Numbered from the stretch's first letter, positions 8,085-17,182 are shown. The stretch is 64,000 nucleotides of DNA from Paraburkholderia sediminicola (GCF_902859805.1 NZ_CADIKC010000002.1:744001-808000); one strand, 5' to 3'. Notes: generated from the letters alone by a model not told the origin. Numbers and translations are program-made.

Positions 8085-9356
8085 TCAATAACCCATGAGC
8101 TTTTGATAGCCGACCCAGAATTTGCGGATCAGACTTTCAGTAATGACCGTGTCTTGCTGGTCCGGATTTCCACGCGACATCTCGATGACCGAAGTCGCAT
8201 CTGCGTCCCGCACGGTGCCTTGCTGCACGAGTTCCGTGGCCTCGGTATCCTCCATCGAGATGTACCCTGCCGGCCCCACGAGGTTGGCCTGTTTGATACG
8301 CAGCGCACGCATCTCAGGGGTGTCGTCCGTATAGCCGAAGAAATGGAAAATCAGTTCGAAGCTATCCGGGCCCTTCGCCAGCAATTGACGTGCAACCAGC
8401 GTGTTATGAATCTGCTGGATCACCAGTTGCGGGAAAATCGGCTGGATGTGATTGGTCGTGTCTTCTTCGTATTCGGAAACGAGCGCGAGAATCGAATCGT
8501 CCTCCAGCGCGAAGCCCTCGTCGAACGAGCGGATGTTCTGTTGCTTGTACGCGCTCGACGTGTCTTCTCCCGTTTTCGTCACGGTAATGATGCTGTGCAG
8601 GCCATGATTCGCATCCGGAATCGAACGCGCCTTCATGCCCACGCGGAAGATGTTGAAGGTGGTGTGAAACAGATGCAGCATGCTCGCGTGGTACGGATCC
8701 TTCACGTTTTCCATGTAGAGCTTCCAGTTCGAGTTGGAGAACTGGCGCGTGCAACCAAGATATTCGATAGGCTTGTGGAAGATCCGGTCGATCCAGGGGC
8801 GCATTTCGTTGCCAAGATATTCCGGCAGCGGGACCACTTCTTCGCTGAACGTGGCAAACACGAGTCCTCGATAGATCTCAACGCGCAGTTGCTTCAGACT
8901 GTGCGCCTTCGGATCGAAGTCTGCGGGCATGCCCGTCATGCCTTTCTGCCCACGGCGAAACGGAACGCCGAGCAGGTTGCCTCCGTTGTCGAAGCTCCAC
9001 TGGTGGTACACGCAGGTATGCGACGTTGCGTTGCCGCGCGCCTTGCGACACACCATCGCGCCGCGGTGCGCACAGCGATTTACCCATGCGGCAACCTCGC
9101 CGCTTTCCATGCGGGTGACAACAACCGGGGTATCGCCGACAAACGTGCTCTTGAAGTCGCCGTTGTTCGGAATCTCAGCTTCGAGCGCCACGAAATTCCA
9201 TGTCGGGCCACGGAAGATCCGTTCCTGCTCGCGCTCGAACACGGCTTGAGAGCTGAACACCTTGTATGGGACGCGCGAGCCATCCGTATGCGGAAATCTG
9301 ACAAAATCATCGTCCAGTTTGTTGGCTGGGCGCAGTGGTGTCTCCGTCGTTTGCAT
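8085..9356 (-). CDS. andAc: Aromatic-ring-hydroxylating dioxygenase alpha subunit (anthranilate 1,2-dioxygenase-like, AndAc)
   Basis: A 423-residue terminal oxygenase large subunit. Rieske centre: Cys95-x-His97 ('CAHRGAM') and Cys115-x2-His118 ('CVYHQW'). Mononuclear iron site: the bridging Asp220 with His223 and His228 in 'KDPYHASMLHLFH', and a probable third ligand Asp370 in 'SMEDTEATE'. The ATG at 9356 follows a GGAGGA site; an open frame to 9464 lacks one. Established for the closest remembered system: the DBO1 enzyme converts anthranilate to catechol. Here the same gene order and an AraC/XylS regulator support anthranilate or a close benzoate analogue (salicylate, aminobenzoate) as substrate; this is inference. 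Confidence 0.88.
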   Translation of the reverse strand: MQTTETPLRPANKLDDDFVRFPHTDGSRVPYKVFSSQAVFEREQERIFRGPTWNFVALEAEIPNNGDFKSTFVGDTPVVVTRMESGEVAAWVNRCAHRGAMVCRKARGNATSHTCVYHQWSFDNGGNLLGVPFRRGQKGMTGMPADFDPKAHSLKQLRVEIYRGLVFATFSEEVVPLPEYLGNEMRPWIDRIFHKPIEYLGCTRQFSNSNWKLYMENVKDPYHASMLHLFHTTFNIFRVGMKARSIPDANHGLHSIITVTKTGEDTSSAYKQQNIRSFDEGFALEDDSILALVSEYEEDTTNHIQPIFPQLVIQQIHNTLVARQLLAKGPDSFELIFHFFGYTDDTPEMRALRIKQANLVGPAGYISMEDTEATELVQQGTVRDADATSVIEMSRGNPDQQDTVITESLIRKFWVGYQKLMGY

Positions 9357-9418
9357 CTTGCTCCTCCATCTCTCGAATATCGCGATGAAGGCATGCTGAC
9401 GCCGCCAAAATGCATCCG

Positions 9419-9462
9419 CTATCCACTTTCCGCGGAAACGGGGCGCACTATCCAGTTTCGGC
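9419..9462. promoter_or_regulatory. Direct-repeat operator, probably for the divergent AraC/XylS regulator
   Basis: Two direct repeats, 9419-9433 (ctatccactttccgc) and 9448-9462 (ctatccagtttcggc), match at 13 of 15 positions and start 29 bases apart, close to three helical turns. They lie in the divergent region between the alpha-subunit gene (9356) and the AraC gene (9560), 63-106 bases upstream of the oxygenase start. Tandem direct repeats near this position are the known binding-site style of AraC/XylS activators. The repeat itself is seen; the protein that binds it is inferred. Confidence 0.6.
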
Positions 9463-9559
9463 ACGTTTCGTTGCGAGGATGGAATCGGATATCGCCGGAT
9501 TTATTTTTCAGCCACACTTCCATCGTTGAATCACTGCGACACCTACCCATCGGTTAGTC

Positions 9560-10519
9560 ATGGTCACGTCTCCGTTTAGCGCACAAGCCTTGCGCGAACA
9601 CAGGCTCTTCGAATCCGCCGATCTCGACGAAACGCGCGAGCGTATCTCCCGTGTGATGCAGCCGCACCTGCTCGTGCCCTCCGGCGCGAAGTCAGGTCTC
9701 TCTCATATGGATTTTGTCAGGCTCGGCGGCGTTGGAATCGGTACCATTGCCTTTGGAAACGCGATGCGCGTCGATGTCGAGGCGGTCGACGGTTACCATC
9801 TTCTGATGTTTTGCGTGACCGGTCAGGCGAAAGTGCGAACGAGAGGGCAAACGGTCTGCGTGGATCAGTCGAACGCGGTGCTGTGTGCTGCGGGAGAGCC
9901 GTTCGACGCCGTTCTTTCGCCGGATTGCGAGCAGTTTATTCTGCGCATTGACACCGGCTTGCTGGGCACGCAGGCGTGGTCGACGCGCCTGAGGTCCGGC
10001 TCCCACCTGCACATCGACAGCCCCGCGCTTGGCGGCTGGATGCAGCAACTCAACCTCATTGCCAATTCATCGGCTCTGCTCGAGCTTGCCCGAAATAACG
10101 ATATCGTCGGCAGTCAACTGGGACGCCTGCTGCTCGAGTTGTTGACATTAGGTCACGCCAAATCTGCGCCGGAGACAGATCGTCGGACCGTCACGCCAGG
10201 CTTCGTCAAACGGGCCGAGGATTTCATGCACGAACATTGTGGCGAAGTCTGGCGACTGCCCGACATGGCGACGGCGCTAGGCCTAGCCGAACGGACACTC
10301 CGTGACGGCTTCCAGCAGTTCCGGGGCGTGAGTCCCACACAGTATCTGCGGCAGATCCGCCTCGACAAAGCACATAAGATTCTTCGCGAAGCGACGGACG
10401 GCGTCTATGTTTCAGACGTCGCCCTGGATTGCGGCTTCATGCACCTGGGGCGATTTTCGATCGAGTACAAGAAGCGATTCGGCGAATCCCCGTCCGATAC
10501 GCTAGCGCGGCGGATGTAA
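9560..10519 (+). CDS. andR: AraC/XylS-family regulator of the dioxygenase operon (AndR-like)
   Basis: A 319-residue regulator with an N-terminal ligand-sensing domain (AraC-binding-like, about residues 50-190) and a C-terminal AraC DNA-binding domain. The first helix-turn-helix is near 'MATALGLAERTLRDGFQQF', the second near 'VSDVALDCGFMHLGRFSIEY'. It is divergent from the dioxygenase operon with a 203-base shared promoter holding two direct repeats. In Burkholderia cepacia DBO1, AndR is a divergent AraC/XylS regulator of anthranilate dioxygenase; the arrangement here is the same. The effector is inferred to be the operon's aromatic substrate. Confidence 0.85.
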   Translation: MVTSPFSAQALREHRLFESADLDETRERISRVMQPHLLVPSGAKSGLSHMDFVRLGGVGIGTIAFGNAMRVDVEAVDGYHLLMFCVTGQAKVRTRGQTVCVDQSNAVLCAAGEPFDAVLSPDCEQFILRIDTGLLGTQAWSTRLRSGSHLHIDSPALGGWMQQLNLIANSSALLELARNNDIVGSQLGRLLLELLTLGHAKSAPETDRRTVTPGFVKRAEDFMHEHCGEVWRLPDMATALGLAERTLRDGFQQFRGVSPTQYLRQIRLDKAHKILREATDGVYVSDVALDCGFMHLGRFSIEYKKRFGESPSDTLARRM

Positions 10520-10530
10520 CGACTGGGAGT

Positions 10531-10905
10531 TCACGTGGTTTCCACGGCTTTCTGCTTGCGGATGCGCGGTGGGTCGTAAATGCTGAGCAACATCAACCAG
10601 CCCTCGCCAATATTGCGGATTGCGTGCACCACGCCACGCGGAATCCGAACCACTGACCCTGCCTTGACCTGAAAACACTTGTCGGCGATGTCAATTTCTC
10701 CTTCGCCCTCAAGGATATAAAATGCGTGGTTATCCTGATCAATATGCAGTGGTGAGTATCCACCTGGCGCCACCTTGGCGATATCGATGTTGTAGGCGTC
10801 GGTGTATTCGGTTCCCAGGATGTTGAAGATGAATTCGTAGCCGCGTGACCCTTCAATCTGATGCGATCTCCACGGCGTATCGAAGGTATGGGTAATGTGG
10901 TTCAT
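10531..10905 (-). CDS. Cupin-domain protein
   Basis: A 124-residue single-domain cupin. The two cupin motifs are visible: motif 1 'GGYSPLHIDQDNHAFYILEG' with metal-ligand His residues and Glu, and motif 2 'PRGVVHAIRNIGEG' with the last His. A metal-binding small beta barrel is therefore likely; it could be an enzyme or a sensor. It is convergent with the AraC gene (11 bases apart) and follows the MFS gene on the minus strand by 49 bases, so the two probably share a transcript. The ATG at 10905 is preceded by GAGAGGA. Confidence 0.85.
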   Translation of the reverse strand: MNHITHTFDTPWRSHQIEGSRGYEFIFNILGTEYTDAYNIDIAKVAPGGYSPLHIDQDNHAFYILEGEGEIDIADKCFQVKAGSVVRIPRGVVHAIRNIGEGWLMLLSIYDPPRIRKQKAVETT

Positions 10906-10954
10906 TCAAGTCCTCTCTTGATGATGGTGGCGCCTTTTGCGTGCCGCCGGATGC

Positions 10955-12184
10955 CTACTGGCTGGCGTGCTCTTTCACAAACAGCATGCAGAACGTGCCC
11001 AGTAGTGGGCCGAGTGCGAGTGCCGCGAAGGCAGTCTGAAATGAGTGAGTCGCCTGAAATACAAGGCCCACGACAGCCGGCGACATCGCCGAGCCTGACT
11101 GCCAGACCGCATTCGCAATTCCCGCGGCGGAGCCAGCCCGATTAATGCCGCTCTGCTCCGCAACCAGCGTCACCAGAAGCGGGCTATAGACAAACGCACC
11201 GATCCCAACAAAGGGAGCCGCGAGACGAAATGCATCAAGCTCCGAAAGCTGCCCAAACCCTAGCAAGGCGGCAAAGAAGAAGATAAAGGAAGCGACCGTC
11301 AATGCTTTCCGGCGTCCGCCCAGTTTGTCGGAGAGCCAGCCAACCGACGGTTTGCTGACCAGCCCCGCAATTCCTGCGATCGCCACGACGAATCCAGCTT
11401 GCACGGGGACGATGTGATGCCCTTTCACCATGAGCGAAATCGCCCATGACGCAAAGCCGAGCGTGCCCCAGAACCCACCGCAGCCGGCGAGCGCGAGTAA
11501 GACGAAGTTACGGTTGAGGAGTCCAGCCACACGCAATTTTTCCGAGCCACGCTCCGACCGATGCGCGTCGGTATCGGCGGAGTGATTGCGGACGATCACA
11601 ACCGTCAGCATTGCCAGAATCAGCGCGCAAATTCCCAGGCCGTGATAGGTATTGCGCCAACCCAGGTTTGTCACAACACCAGGCAGCACCGCGTTGGTCA
11701 GGATGACCGCGACGGAGGATGCGCTCATCAATAGACCGACGGCCCTTCCGCGCTCGTGCCTCGCAAACCACGTCGAGACGAGCTTCACCCCGGCCGCATA
11801 GTCGGCACCCGCGGTCAGACCCATGACGCACTGCAATATGAGCCCGACAGTTAGCGACGGCGTGTAGCCGAAGCAGAACGTCGCGACTGCGAGACCCAGG
11901 AGGGAAACCGAGAGCGTTGCGCGGCCGCCGATCCGGTCCGTCGTGACACCACCCACGACATTGGAGAGAACGTAGCCCACATAAAACGCTGTGACAAATA
12001 CGCCGAGCGCTGCAATCGGCAGCCCGAGTGACTGTCCGGCGGGCAACGCCAGCGTGCCCCAGGCAAGACGGCAGACCGTGCTGAGCATGAGTCCGGCCCA
12101 CGCGAAAAACAGAATCACCCAGCGGAATCTGGCGACTTCTGCTTCGTCACTACAGTCCGTTGGTGTCGGAACGGCCGCTTGCAT
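10955..12184 (-). CDS. MFS transporter
   Basis: A 409-residue major facilitator with about 12 hydrophobic helices. The loop 2-3 signature is 'GGVTTDRIGGR' and the matching loop 8-9 copy is 'VGWLSDKLGGRRK'. It resembles anion/organic-acid MFS permeases. The ATG at 12184 has GAGGAGA upstream. Pairing with a cupin gene beside an aromatic dioxygenase suggests import of an aromatic acid, but the substrate cannot be read from sequence. Confidence 0.88.
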   Translation of the reverse strand: MQAAVPTPTDCSDEAEVARFRWVILFFAWAGLMLSTVCRLAWGTLALPAGQSLGLPIAALGVFVTAFYVGYVLSNVVGGVTTDRIGGRATLSVSLLGLAVATFCFGYTPSLTVGLILQCVMGLTAGADYAAGVKLVSTWFARHERGRAVGLLMSASSVAVILTNAVLPGVVTNLGWRNTYHGLGICALILAMLTVVIVRNHSADTDAHRSERGSEKLRVAGLLNRNFVLLALAGCGGFWGTLGFASWAISLMVKGHHIVPVQAGFVVAIAGIAGLVSKPSVGWLSDKLGGRRKALTVASFIFFFAALLGFGQLSELDAFRLAAPFVGIGAFVYSPLLVTLVAEQSGINRAGSAAGIANAVWQSGSAMSPAVVGLVFQATHSFQTAFAALALGPLLGTFCMLFVKEHASQ

Positions 12185-12378
12185 GCTGTCTCCTCGCTAC
12201 GATTGTCCGCTTGCTTACGCGAACCGGAATAGTGTCTATGATCGTGCGAAAAGACGGAGAACAAAATTCATCTGCTGCAAAACCATGTTCCCGGCGTGGA
12301 ACAAGGATCGGTATGCGCGGCCTGACAGAAAGCCCGTGGCCTGTACTAAGGTAGGAACGTACGTCGGACGACGGGCAT

Positions 12379-12846
12379 TCATTCCACTAAAGTAACCGCA
12401 GAGCCGGTTCGGTTTCCCGCTTCGGTCGGGGTGTCCTTGTAGTGCAGCGATTTAGCCAGCTCTTTACCCGACAGCGGCCAGAGCGGCAATACGTTATGCC
12501 TGACGACTGGCTCTTTGGGTCTCCTCCGCCGCTCCGCCCGCATGCGCGAGTTCATTGCTTCGCATATCGCGTGCCCCTCGGCACCGAACAGTTCATGCAA
12601 CGACTGCTGCAAAACGCCCGACTCATGCCAGACCTTGAAGCGGCGATGGCAAGTTCTATAGTCTGGATACTTCTCGGGTAACGTAGCCCACGCCGCGCCC
12701 GTAAAGAGAACCCACAACACACCGTTCAGTACGGTGCGCGCATCATGTGCAGGGCGGCCCCGCGGGTCCTTGCGGGCACGAAGTTCACTAAACAGGCCTG
12801 CGACACGCTGCCATTGCGCGTCGGTCAAATCTCCATGAGTCCGCAT
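12379..12846 (-). CDS. Stand-alone IS5-type transposase OrfA-like protein (DUF4096)
   Basis: A 155-residue protein matching the N-terminal helix-turn-helix part of IS5-family transposases: 'LTDAQWQRVAGLF', 'GRPAHDARTVLNGVLWVLFT', 'YRTCHRRFKVWHESGVL'. The catalytic DDE half (OrfB) is absent: the coding frame ends in an unrelated basic tail and the next gene is the MFS transporter. No terminal inverted repeats were found. It is either a decayed insertion sequence or a domesticated DNA-binding protein. The ATG at 12846 has GGAG in front; an ATG 4 codons upstream is less well placed. It lies 184 bases downstream of the response regulator on the same strand. Confidence 0.7.
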   Translation of the reverse strand: MRTHGDLTDAQWQRVAGLFSELRARKDPRGRPAHDARTVLNGVLWVLFTGAAWATLPEKYPDYRTCHRRFKVWHESGVLQQSLHELFGAEGHAICEAMNSRMRAERRRRPKEPVVRHNVLPLWPLSGKELAKSLHYKDTPTEAGNRTGSAVTLVE

Positions 12847-13030
12847 CGGGCGCTCCATCGTCAAAAAGGGGTAAGGCCACGATACCGTCTTGAAGGACCG
12901 CCTGAAATCGGACCAGACCGATATTTGCCTTTGGGCAGCGTACTTTCGTGCCTCGATCACCGCATACACGGACGGAGTCCAGAACAATACTGACAATCGT
13001 CGTCTGCAACCGGGAATCGGCTCGAAAAGA

Positions 13031-13723
13031 TCACGAATGATCAACCATCATTAGCCGATATCCGACACCGTATATGGTCAACAACTGCAACCCGTTCTTC
13101 CCGTCGAGCAGGAGTTCGCTTCGCAAAGCCGATATATGCGTATCTATCCGCCTGGAAAATGAATTCAGTTGGACGCCCCACACCAGGTTGCAAATATGAT
13201 CGCGACTCAAGATGCGTCCGATGTTCGTCAGCAAAGCCATCGCCACATCGAATTGTTTTTCGGTTAATTGAATCGTGCGATCGCGCACCTGAATGCTACG
13301 TCGCGAGACACATACCTGATAGCCTCCTACCCGAAATTGCTTTTCCCTTGTCGTGTTGTACTGCGCCCAGCGTAGCCACGTCGCGATAGAACGCAGCAAC
13401 ACATCTTTCGACGTGCCAAATGCAGTGCACTCATTCGCTCCGGCACGCAGGCTGGCCTCGATGTCCGTCTGCGATCCCTCTCTGCTCGACACGAGAATGG
13501 GAAGAAACGGTCCGACCGTACTGCGGAGTGTCTGGATGAACGCCATGACCTTCGCATCGACGGCATCACATTTGACGATCAACAAGTCGAAAATGACCGC
13601 TTGCATCCTTGCCATGAATTCATCAGGACTTTTGAACTCCTCACACGTGTAACCTGACCTCACCAGCGTTTCACAAACGGCCCGCTTGTCCGGGTTCGAA
13701 ATTTCAACAATCGCAATCAGCAT
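13031..13723 (-). CDS. OmpR-type response regulator with an atypical receiver
   Basis: A 230-residue protein with an N-terminal receiver-like domain (1-115) and a C-terminal winged-helix DNA-binding domain (about 130-228: 'RTIQLTEKQFDVAMALLTN', 'LSRDHICNLVWG', 'IDTHISALRSEL', 'IYGVGYRL'). The receiver is unusual: the acidic pair near the N terminus is 'VEIS', the phospho-acceptor strand reads 'FDLLIVKCDA' and the conserved Lys-Pro of the last loop is not seen ('ECTAFGTSKD'). No histidine kinase gene is adjacent. It may work without phosphorylation, perhaps regulating the adhesin downstream or the nearby OrfA-like gene; that is inference. Confidence 0.82.
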   Translation of the reverse strand: MLIAIVEISNPDKRAVCETLVRSGYTCEEFKSPDEFMARMQAVIFDLLIVKCDAVDAKVMAFIQTLRSTVGPFLPILVSSREGSQTDIEASLRAGANECTAFGTSKDVLLRSIATWLRWAQYNTTREKQFRVGGYQVCVSRRSIQVRDRTIQLTEKQFDVAMALLTNIGRILSRDHICNLVWGVQLNSFSRRIDTHISALRSELLLDGKNGLQLLTIYGVGYRLMMVDHS

Positions 13724-14028
13724 GAATATGAATAGTCCTGGTTTTCACTGTCCGGTCAACGATTAAGACGAGCCATCGGATCGCTAACGGAAAAACGTTG
13801 CACCGGAATCGTCATGAGATCAGGTTGTCCCAGAACAGACCGACAGTTCACTCCTTCCCGGCAACCATTACAATCTGACTGGGATGATTTTGTGTGGAAC
13901 TCTGGCATTAGGATCAGCCTGGGTGCATGAATAAAAAAGCGGTCTTGCCGTTACCGGCGAGACCGCGCATGAAAGCACTACCTGGCAAATTCCCAGAGAA
14001 CTTCTTGGCTATTTCCTCACCGGTTCGC
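13724..14028. other. Intergenic region between adhesin and response regulator
   Basis: About 305 bases without a gene. It holds the adhesin terminator (13931-13966) and, upstream of 13723, the presumed promoter of the response regulator. No clear promoter hexamers were recognised. Confidence 0.4.
13931..13966 (-). terminator. Terminator of the trimeric autotransporter gene
   Basis: A 12-base stem (13939-13950 with 13955-13966, one G-U type mismatch, 4-base loop) is followed on the minus strand by a T6 run, the complement of the A6 at 13933-13938. It is 63 bases downstream of the adhesin stop. Confidence 0.85.
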
Positions 14029-16938
14029 CTAGAACTCGTAGCCGACCTGGGCGCGTACACCGGCATCGCCGGCGGACGTCACCGACACCGCGCCGTTTAC
14101 CAGCCACTTGCTGTTCGTCGAACGGTAAGTTGCACCCGCTGCCACTGCGCTGCCGCCCTTGAAGTTGGCTGCGCCTGCCGCAACGATCGTCCGCCCCGGA
14201 CCGGACGGCGTCATGTTCGGCATCGCCATCGCTGCCGCGATGCCTGCGTAGGCGTTCTTCGCAACGCTGTTGATGGCGTTGTTCGCGTCGTTGAAGCGCT
14301 GGTCGGTGTAGTTGTTGGCCTGCTGCACGCCCTGCGAAACTGAGTTGGTCAACTGTCCGACGTTCACCGCATCGGTGTTCGCTGAACCTGCCGCTACGTT
14401 GGTGATCTGACGCTCACCGCTCGCCGAACCCACGGACACCGAATTATCGCGATCCGCCACTGAACCCTGGCCCAACGCGACCGCGTTATTCGCCGTTGCC
14501 TGCGAACCCGACCCGACTGCCACCGAGTTGGTGCCCGTCACCGCCGCGCCGGAACCCATTGCCACACTGTTCTCACCCGATGCGCTGGCGTTCGAACCGA
14601 CTGCGGTACCGTAATTGCCCGTCACCGTCGCACCCGAGCCTGCAGCCGTACTGCCCACGCCCGTGCCCGGTTGCGCGACGTTTGCCACGGGTTCGTAGTC
14701 GCCAGTCTGCGCGTTGTCTGTCGCGTCGAAGTACGGGCTCTTACCAGCGCCGCCTTCGAGGTTCGTCACCCGGCCGTCGATGTTCGTCACCTGGCTCTGC
14801 AACGCCGACAACTGACTGACGTTCACCGCGTCCGTCTCATTGACGCCGGCCTTCACGTTGGTGATGTAGCGTTCGTTGCCTACCGAGCCGACCGATACCG
14901 AGTTGGCCAGAGTCGCCACCGAACCGGCGCCAATCGCTACCGAGTTCGAGCCTGCCACCACGCTCGCGTCGTCCGTGCCGTCATTCCGACCGTCGGCCTT
15001 GAAGTAACGCGTTGCATCGCCAATCTGCGTGCCGATCTGGTTCTGTACGGCCTGCAGCTGGTTCACGTTCACCGCATCATTGCCGTCCGCGCCGTCCGCC
15101 ACGTTGTGAATCGCGACCGGCCCCGTCGACTTGCTGCCGCCCATCGTCACGCTGTTGTAGTTCGGCGTGCCGTCCGCGTTCTGGTCGTACGTTACCGCGG
15201 CAATGGCCTTGCCGTCGTCGCCGATAAGGCCTGCATCCTTCAGTTGCGATACGTTCACCGCGTCCGTGTCCTCCTTACCTGCCGCCACGTTCGTGATCTG
15301 GCGCTCCGCACCCACTGCACCCACCGACACCGTGTTCGCACGATCCGCCACCGAACCGGCACCAATCGCCAGCGAGTTCGAGCCGGCCACCACGCTCGCA
15401 TCGTCCGTGCCGTCGTTCCGACCGTCGGCCTTGAAGTAACGCGTCGCATCGCCAATCTGCGTGCCGATCTGGCTCTGTACATTCTGCAACTGGCTCACGT
15501 TCACCGCATCGGTACCGGCCACTCCGGCTGACACACCCGTCAGCGTGCGGTCGCCCGCCGTGCCCGTGAAGCTCACCGAGGTCCCGTTCGTATCCTTGGC
15601 GACCGTAATGACGCGGCTTGTCGGATCCTGTTGCACGAGACCAATCGTGCCCTGGTTGATGTTGTTCGTGAGGTTGCTAATGTTGGTCGCGTTGTTATTC
15701 ACGCCGCCATTCAGCGCATCGAGCGCGTCGCCCACGCTGTGCTGCGTGCCGCCCGCCACGTTGTAGGTGGGTGCGCCGATCGAACCCGTGGCCGGGTTAT
15801 AGGTCGAACCGCCGCCCAGCGCCACAGCAGTGGTCGCGCCGATCGCGTTGGACTTCGCCGCTTCCGATTGCAACTGGCTGACGTTCACCGCGTCCGTGGC
15901 GGCGGAACCTGCCGCCACATTCGTTACACGGCGCTCCTTGCCTGCCGAGCCGACCGACACCTCGCCGTTCGCGACCGACGCGGTGCCGGACAGCGCGGTC
16001 GAGCCCGGGTTGTAAGCCGCCGCGGCCAGATTGGCCGTGGTGGTCGAACCCGCGCCCACCGCCGCCGAATTGGCGGCGCTCGCGCTGGCGTTCATGCCCA
16101 GAGTGGCCGAGTAGTCACCCGAAGCTACGGAGTTGCCACCGATCGCCGTGGACGACAAGCCGGAGGCCGTGGAGGAATCGCCAAGCGCAGTGGACGACAC
16201 CGTGCGAGCGGCCGCGTGCCCGCCAATGGCGATCGCGTAATCTGCGCTAGCGCCCGAGGAAAGGCCGAGTGCGACCGAGTTCACACCGGCGACAGTGACG
16301 CTTGTGCCGAACGCCATCGACCCGGTAGCCGATGCGTTCGAGTTCCAGCCGATGGCAAACGAACTGTCGCCTGTCGCATGAGCGCCACCGCCAATCGCCG
16401 TCGATGCGTTGCCCGTAGCCGTCGAATTCGTACCAATCGCCGACGCGTTGGCATTGCTCGCCACGGAGCCCTGCCCAATCGCAGTTGCCCAACCGCCCGT
16501 TGCCTGTGCACCTGCGCCGAACGCCTGCGACCATGAAGCTGCCGTTGCGTACGCACCAATGGCCGTTGCGTTAGCGCCGGTGGTAGTCGCATGGTCGCCA
16601 ACCACTGTAGCGGCGGACGAAGTCGACGACGCGCCATTGCCAATAATTGTGCTACATGCGCTGCCAGGCAGATACGACGAGTTGCACCCCGCCTTACTGC
16701 CGTCCGCATTGTCGCCGATCACCAGATTGCCCGCGTTCCCTTGCTGCGCTCCTGTACCAATCGGCGTGAACGCCTGCGCGTTGCGCACAAACCCCGCACC
16801 GCCGAACGTCGCCGTAAGCACCATGGCAGCGGCAAGCGCGCGGCGCGAGGTCCCTTTGCGACGGCTCGCAGCCAACTCAGAAACGGCGCTCCATGTATTC
16901 GTCGTCGCGTTCCATACCACTCGATATGCCCTGTTCAT
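14029..16938 (-). CDS. YadA-like trimeric autotransporter adhesin
   Basis: A 969-residue type Vc secreted adhesin. It begins with an extended signal peptide (ESPR: 'MNRAYRVVWNATTNTWSAVS', then a hydrophobic run to about residue 57). The passenger is made of head repeats of the Hep/Hag type ('ATAIGAYATAAS', 'STAIGGGAHATGDSSFAIG'), several neck/HIM-like motifs ('ITNVAAGSANTDAVNVGQL'), short stalk segments and a C-terminal YadA anchor from about residue 900 ending 'GDAGVRAQVGYEF'. It trimerises in the outer membrane and displays a lollipop-like adhesin. Alternating heads and necks suggest at least four head blocks. The ribosome site GGGAG precedes the ATG. It lies directly downstream of the T6SS operon on the same strand. 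Confidence 0.95.
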   Translation of the reverse strand: MNRAYRVVWNATTNTWSAVSELAASRRKGTSRRALAAAMVLTATFGGAGFVRNAQAFTPIGTGAQQGNAGNLVIGDNADGSKAGCNSSYLPGSACSTIIGNGASSTSSAATVVGDHATTTGANATAIGAYATAASWSQAFGAGAQATGGWATAIGQGSVASNANASAIGTNSTATGNASTAIGGGAHATGDSSFAIGWNSNASATGSMAFGTSVTVAGVNSVALGLSSGASADYAIAIGGHAAARTVSSTALGDSSTASGLSSTAIGGNSVASGDYSATLGMNASASAANSAAVGAGSTTTANLAAAAYNPGSTALSGTASVANGEVSVGSAGKERRVTNVAAGSAATDAVNVSQLQSEAAKSNAIGATTAVALGGGSTYNPATGSIGAPTYNVAGGTQHSVGDALDALNGGVNNNATNISNLTNNINQGTIGLVQQDPTSRVITVAKDTNGTSVSFTGTAGDRTLTGVSAGVAGTDAVNVSQLQNVQSQIGTQIGDATRYFKADGRNDGTDDASVVAGSNSLAIGAGSVADRANTVSVGAVGAERQITNVAAGKEDTDAVNVSQLKDAGLIGDDGKAIAAVTYDQNADGTPNYNSVTMGGSKSTGPVAIHNVADGADGNDAVNVNQLQAVQNQIGTQIGDATRYFKADGRNDGTDDASVVAGSNSVAIGAGSVATLANSVSVGSVGNERYITNVKAGVNETDAVNVSQLSALQSQVTNIDGRVTNLEGGAGKSPYFDATDNAQTGDYEPVANVAQPGTGVGSTAAGSGATVTGNYGTAVGSNASASGENSVAMGSGAAVTGTNSVAVGSGSQATANNAVALGQGSVADRDNSVSVGSASGERQITNVAAGSANTDAVNVGQLTNSVSQGVQQANNYTDQRFNDANNAINSVAKNAYAGIAAAMAMPNMTPSGPGRTIVAAGAANFKGGSAVAAGATYRSTNSKWLVNGAVSVTSAGDAGVRAQVGYEF
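14890..15480. repeat. Internal near-identical repeat pair within the adhesin gene
   Basis: Two ~160-base blocks at about 14890-15048 and 15316-15480 are almost identical and encode the same module: 'IGTQIGDATRYFKADGRN' plus a following head segment. They could recombine and change stalk/head number. Confidence 0.75.
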
Positions 16939-17182
16939 ATTCCACTCCCGCCAAGAGAAAGTTGTTAGCGCTGAGTGTATTTTTTTGAGTTGCTATCGAA
17001 TATCTGACCTGGACTGAATAGAGTCGGATTTGGCTAGTACTGGTCCGAAAAGGAATGCTCACGCACGCCTGGACGAAGCCATCGCACGATGCTTCAAATG
17101 GTGAAGTGCGTTGCCGGCCCCGCAGTTGAGCAAGGTAGCGGTCGCTCGCACAGGCCATGCATGCAAAACGGCATGTGTCCGC

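Noticed and set aside
6369..9557. A 1062-codon open frame on the plus strand opposite the dioxygenase operon
   Set aside because: It is the antisense of four well-supported genes, has His/Arg-rich composition typical of high-GC shadow frames and no family resemblance.
12379..12846. A complete IS5 element
   Set aside because: No OrfB/DDE half, no terminal inverted repeats and no target duplication could be found.
14671..16536. Long plus-strand frames opposite the trimeric adhesin
   Set aside because: Arise from the repetitive, GC-rich adhesin code read backwards; Arg/His/Val repeats with no family.
14029..16938. Regularly repeated segments considered as a CRISPR-like array
   Set aside because: Repeats are in-frame protein repeats of a YadA-like adhesin, with no uniform repeat/spacer spacing.
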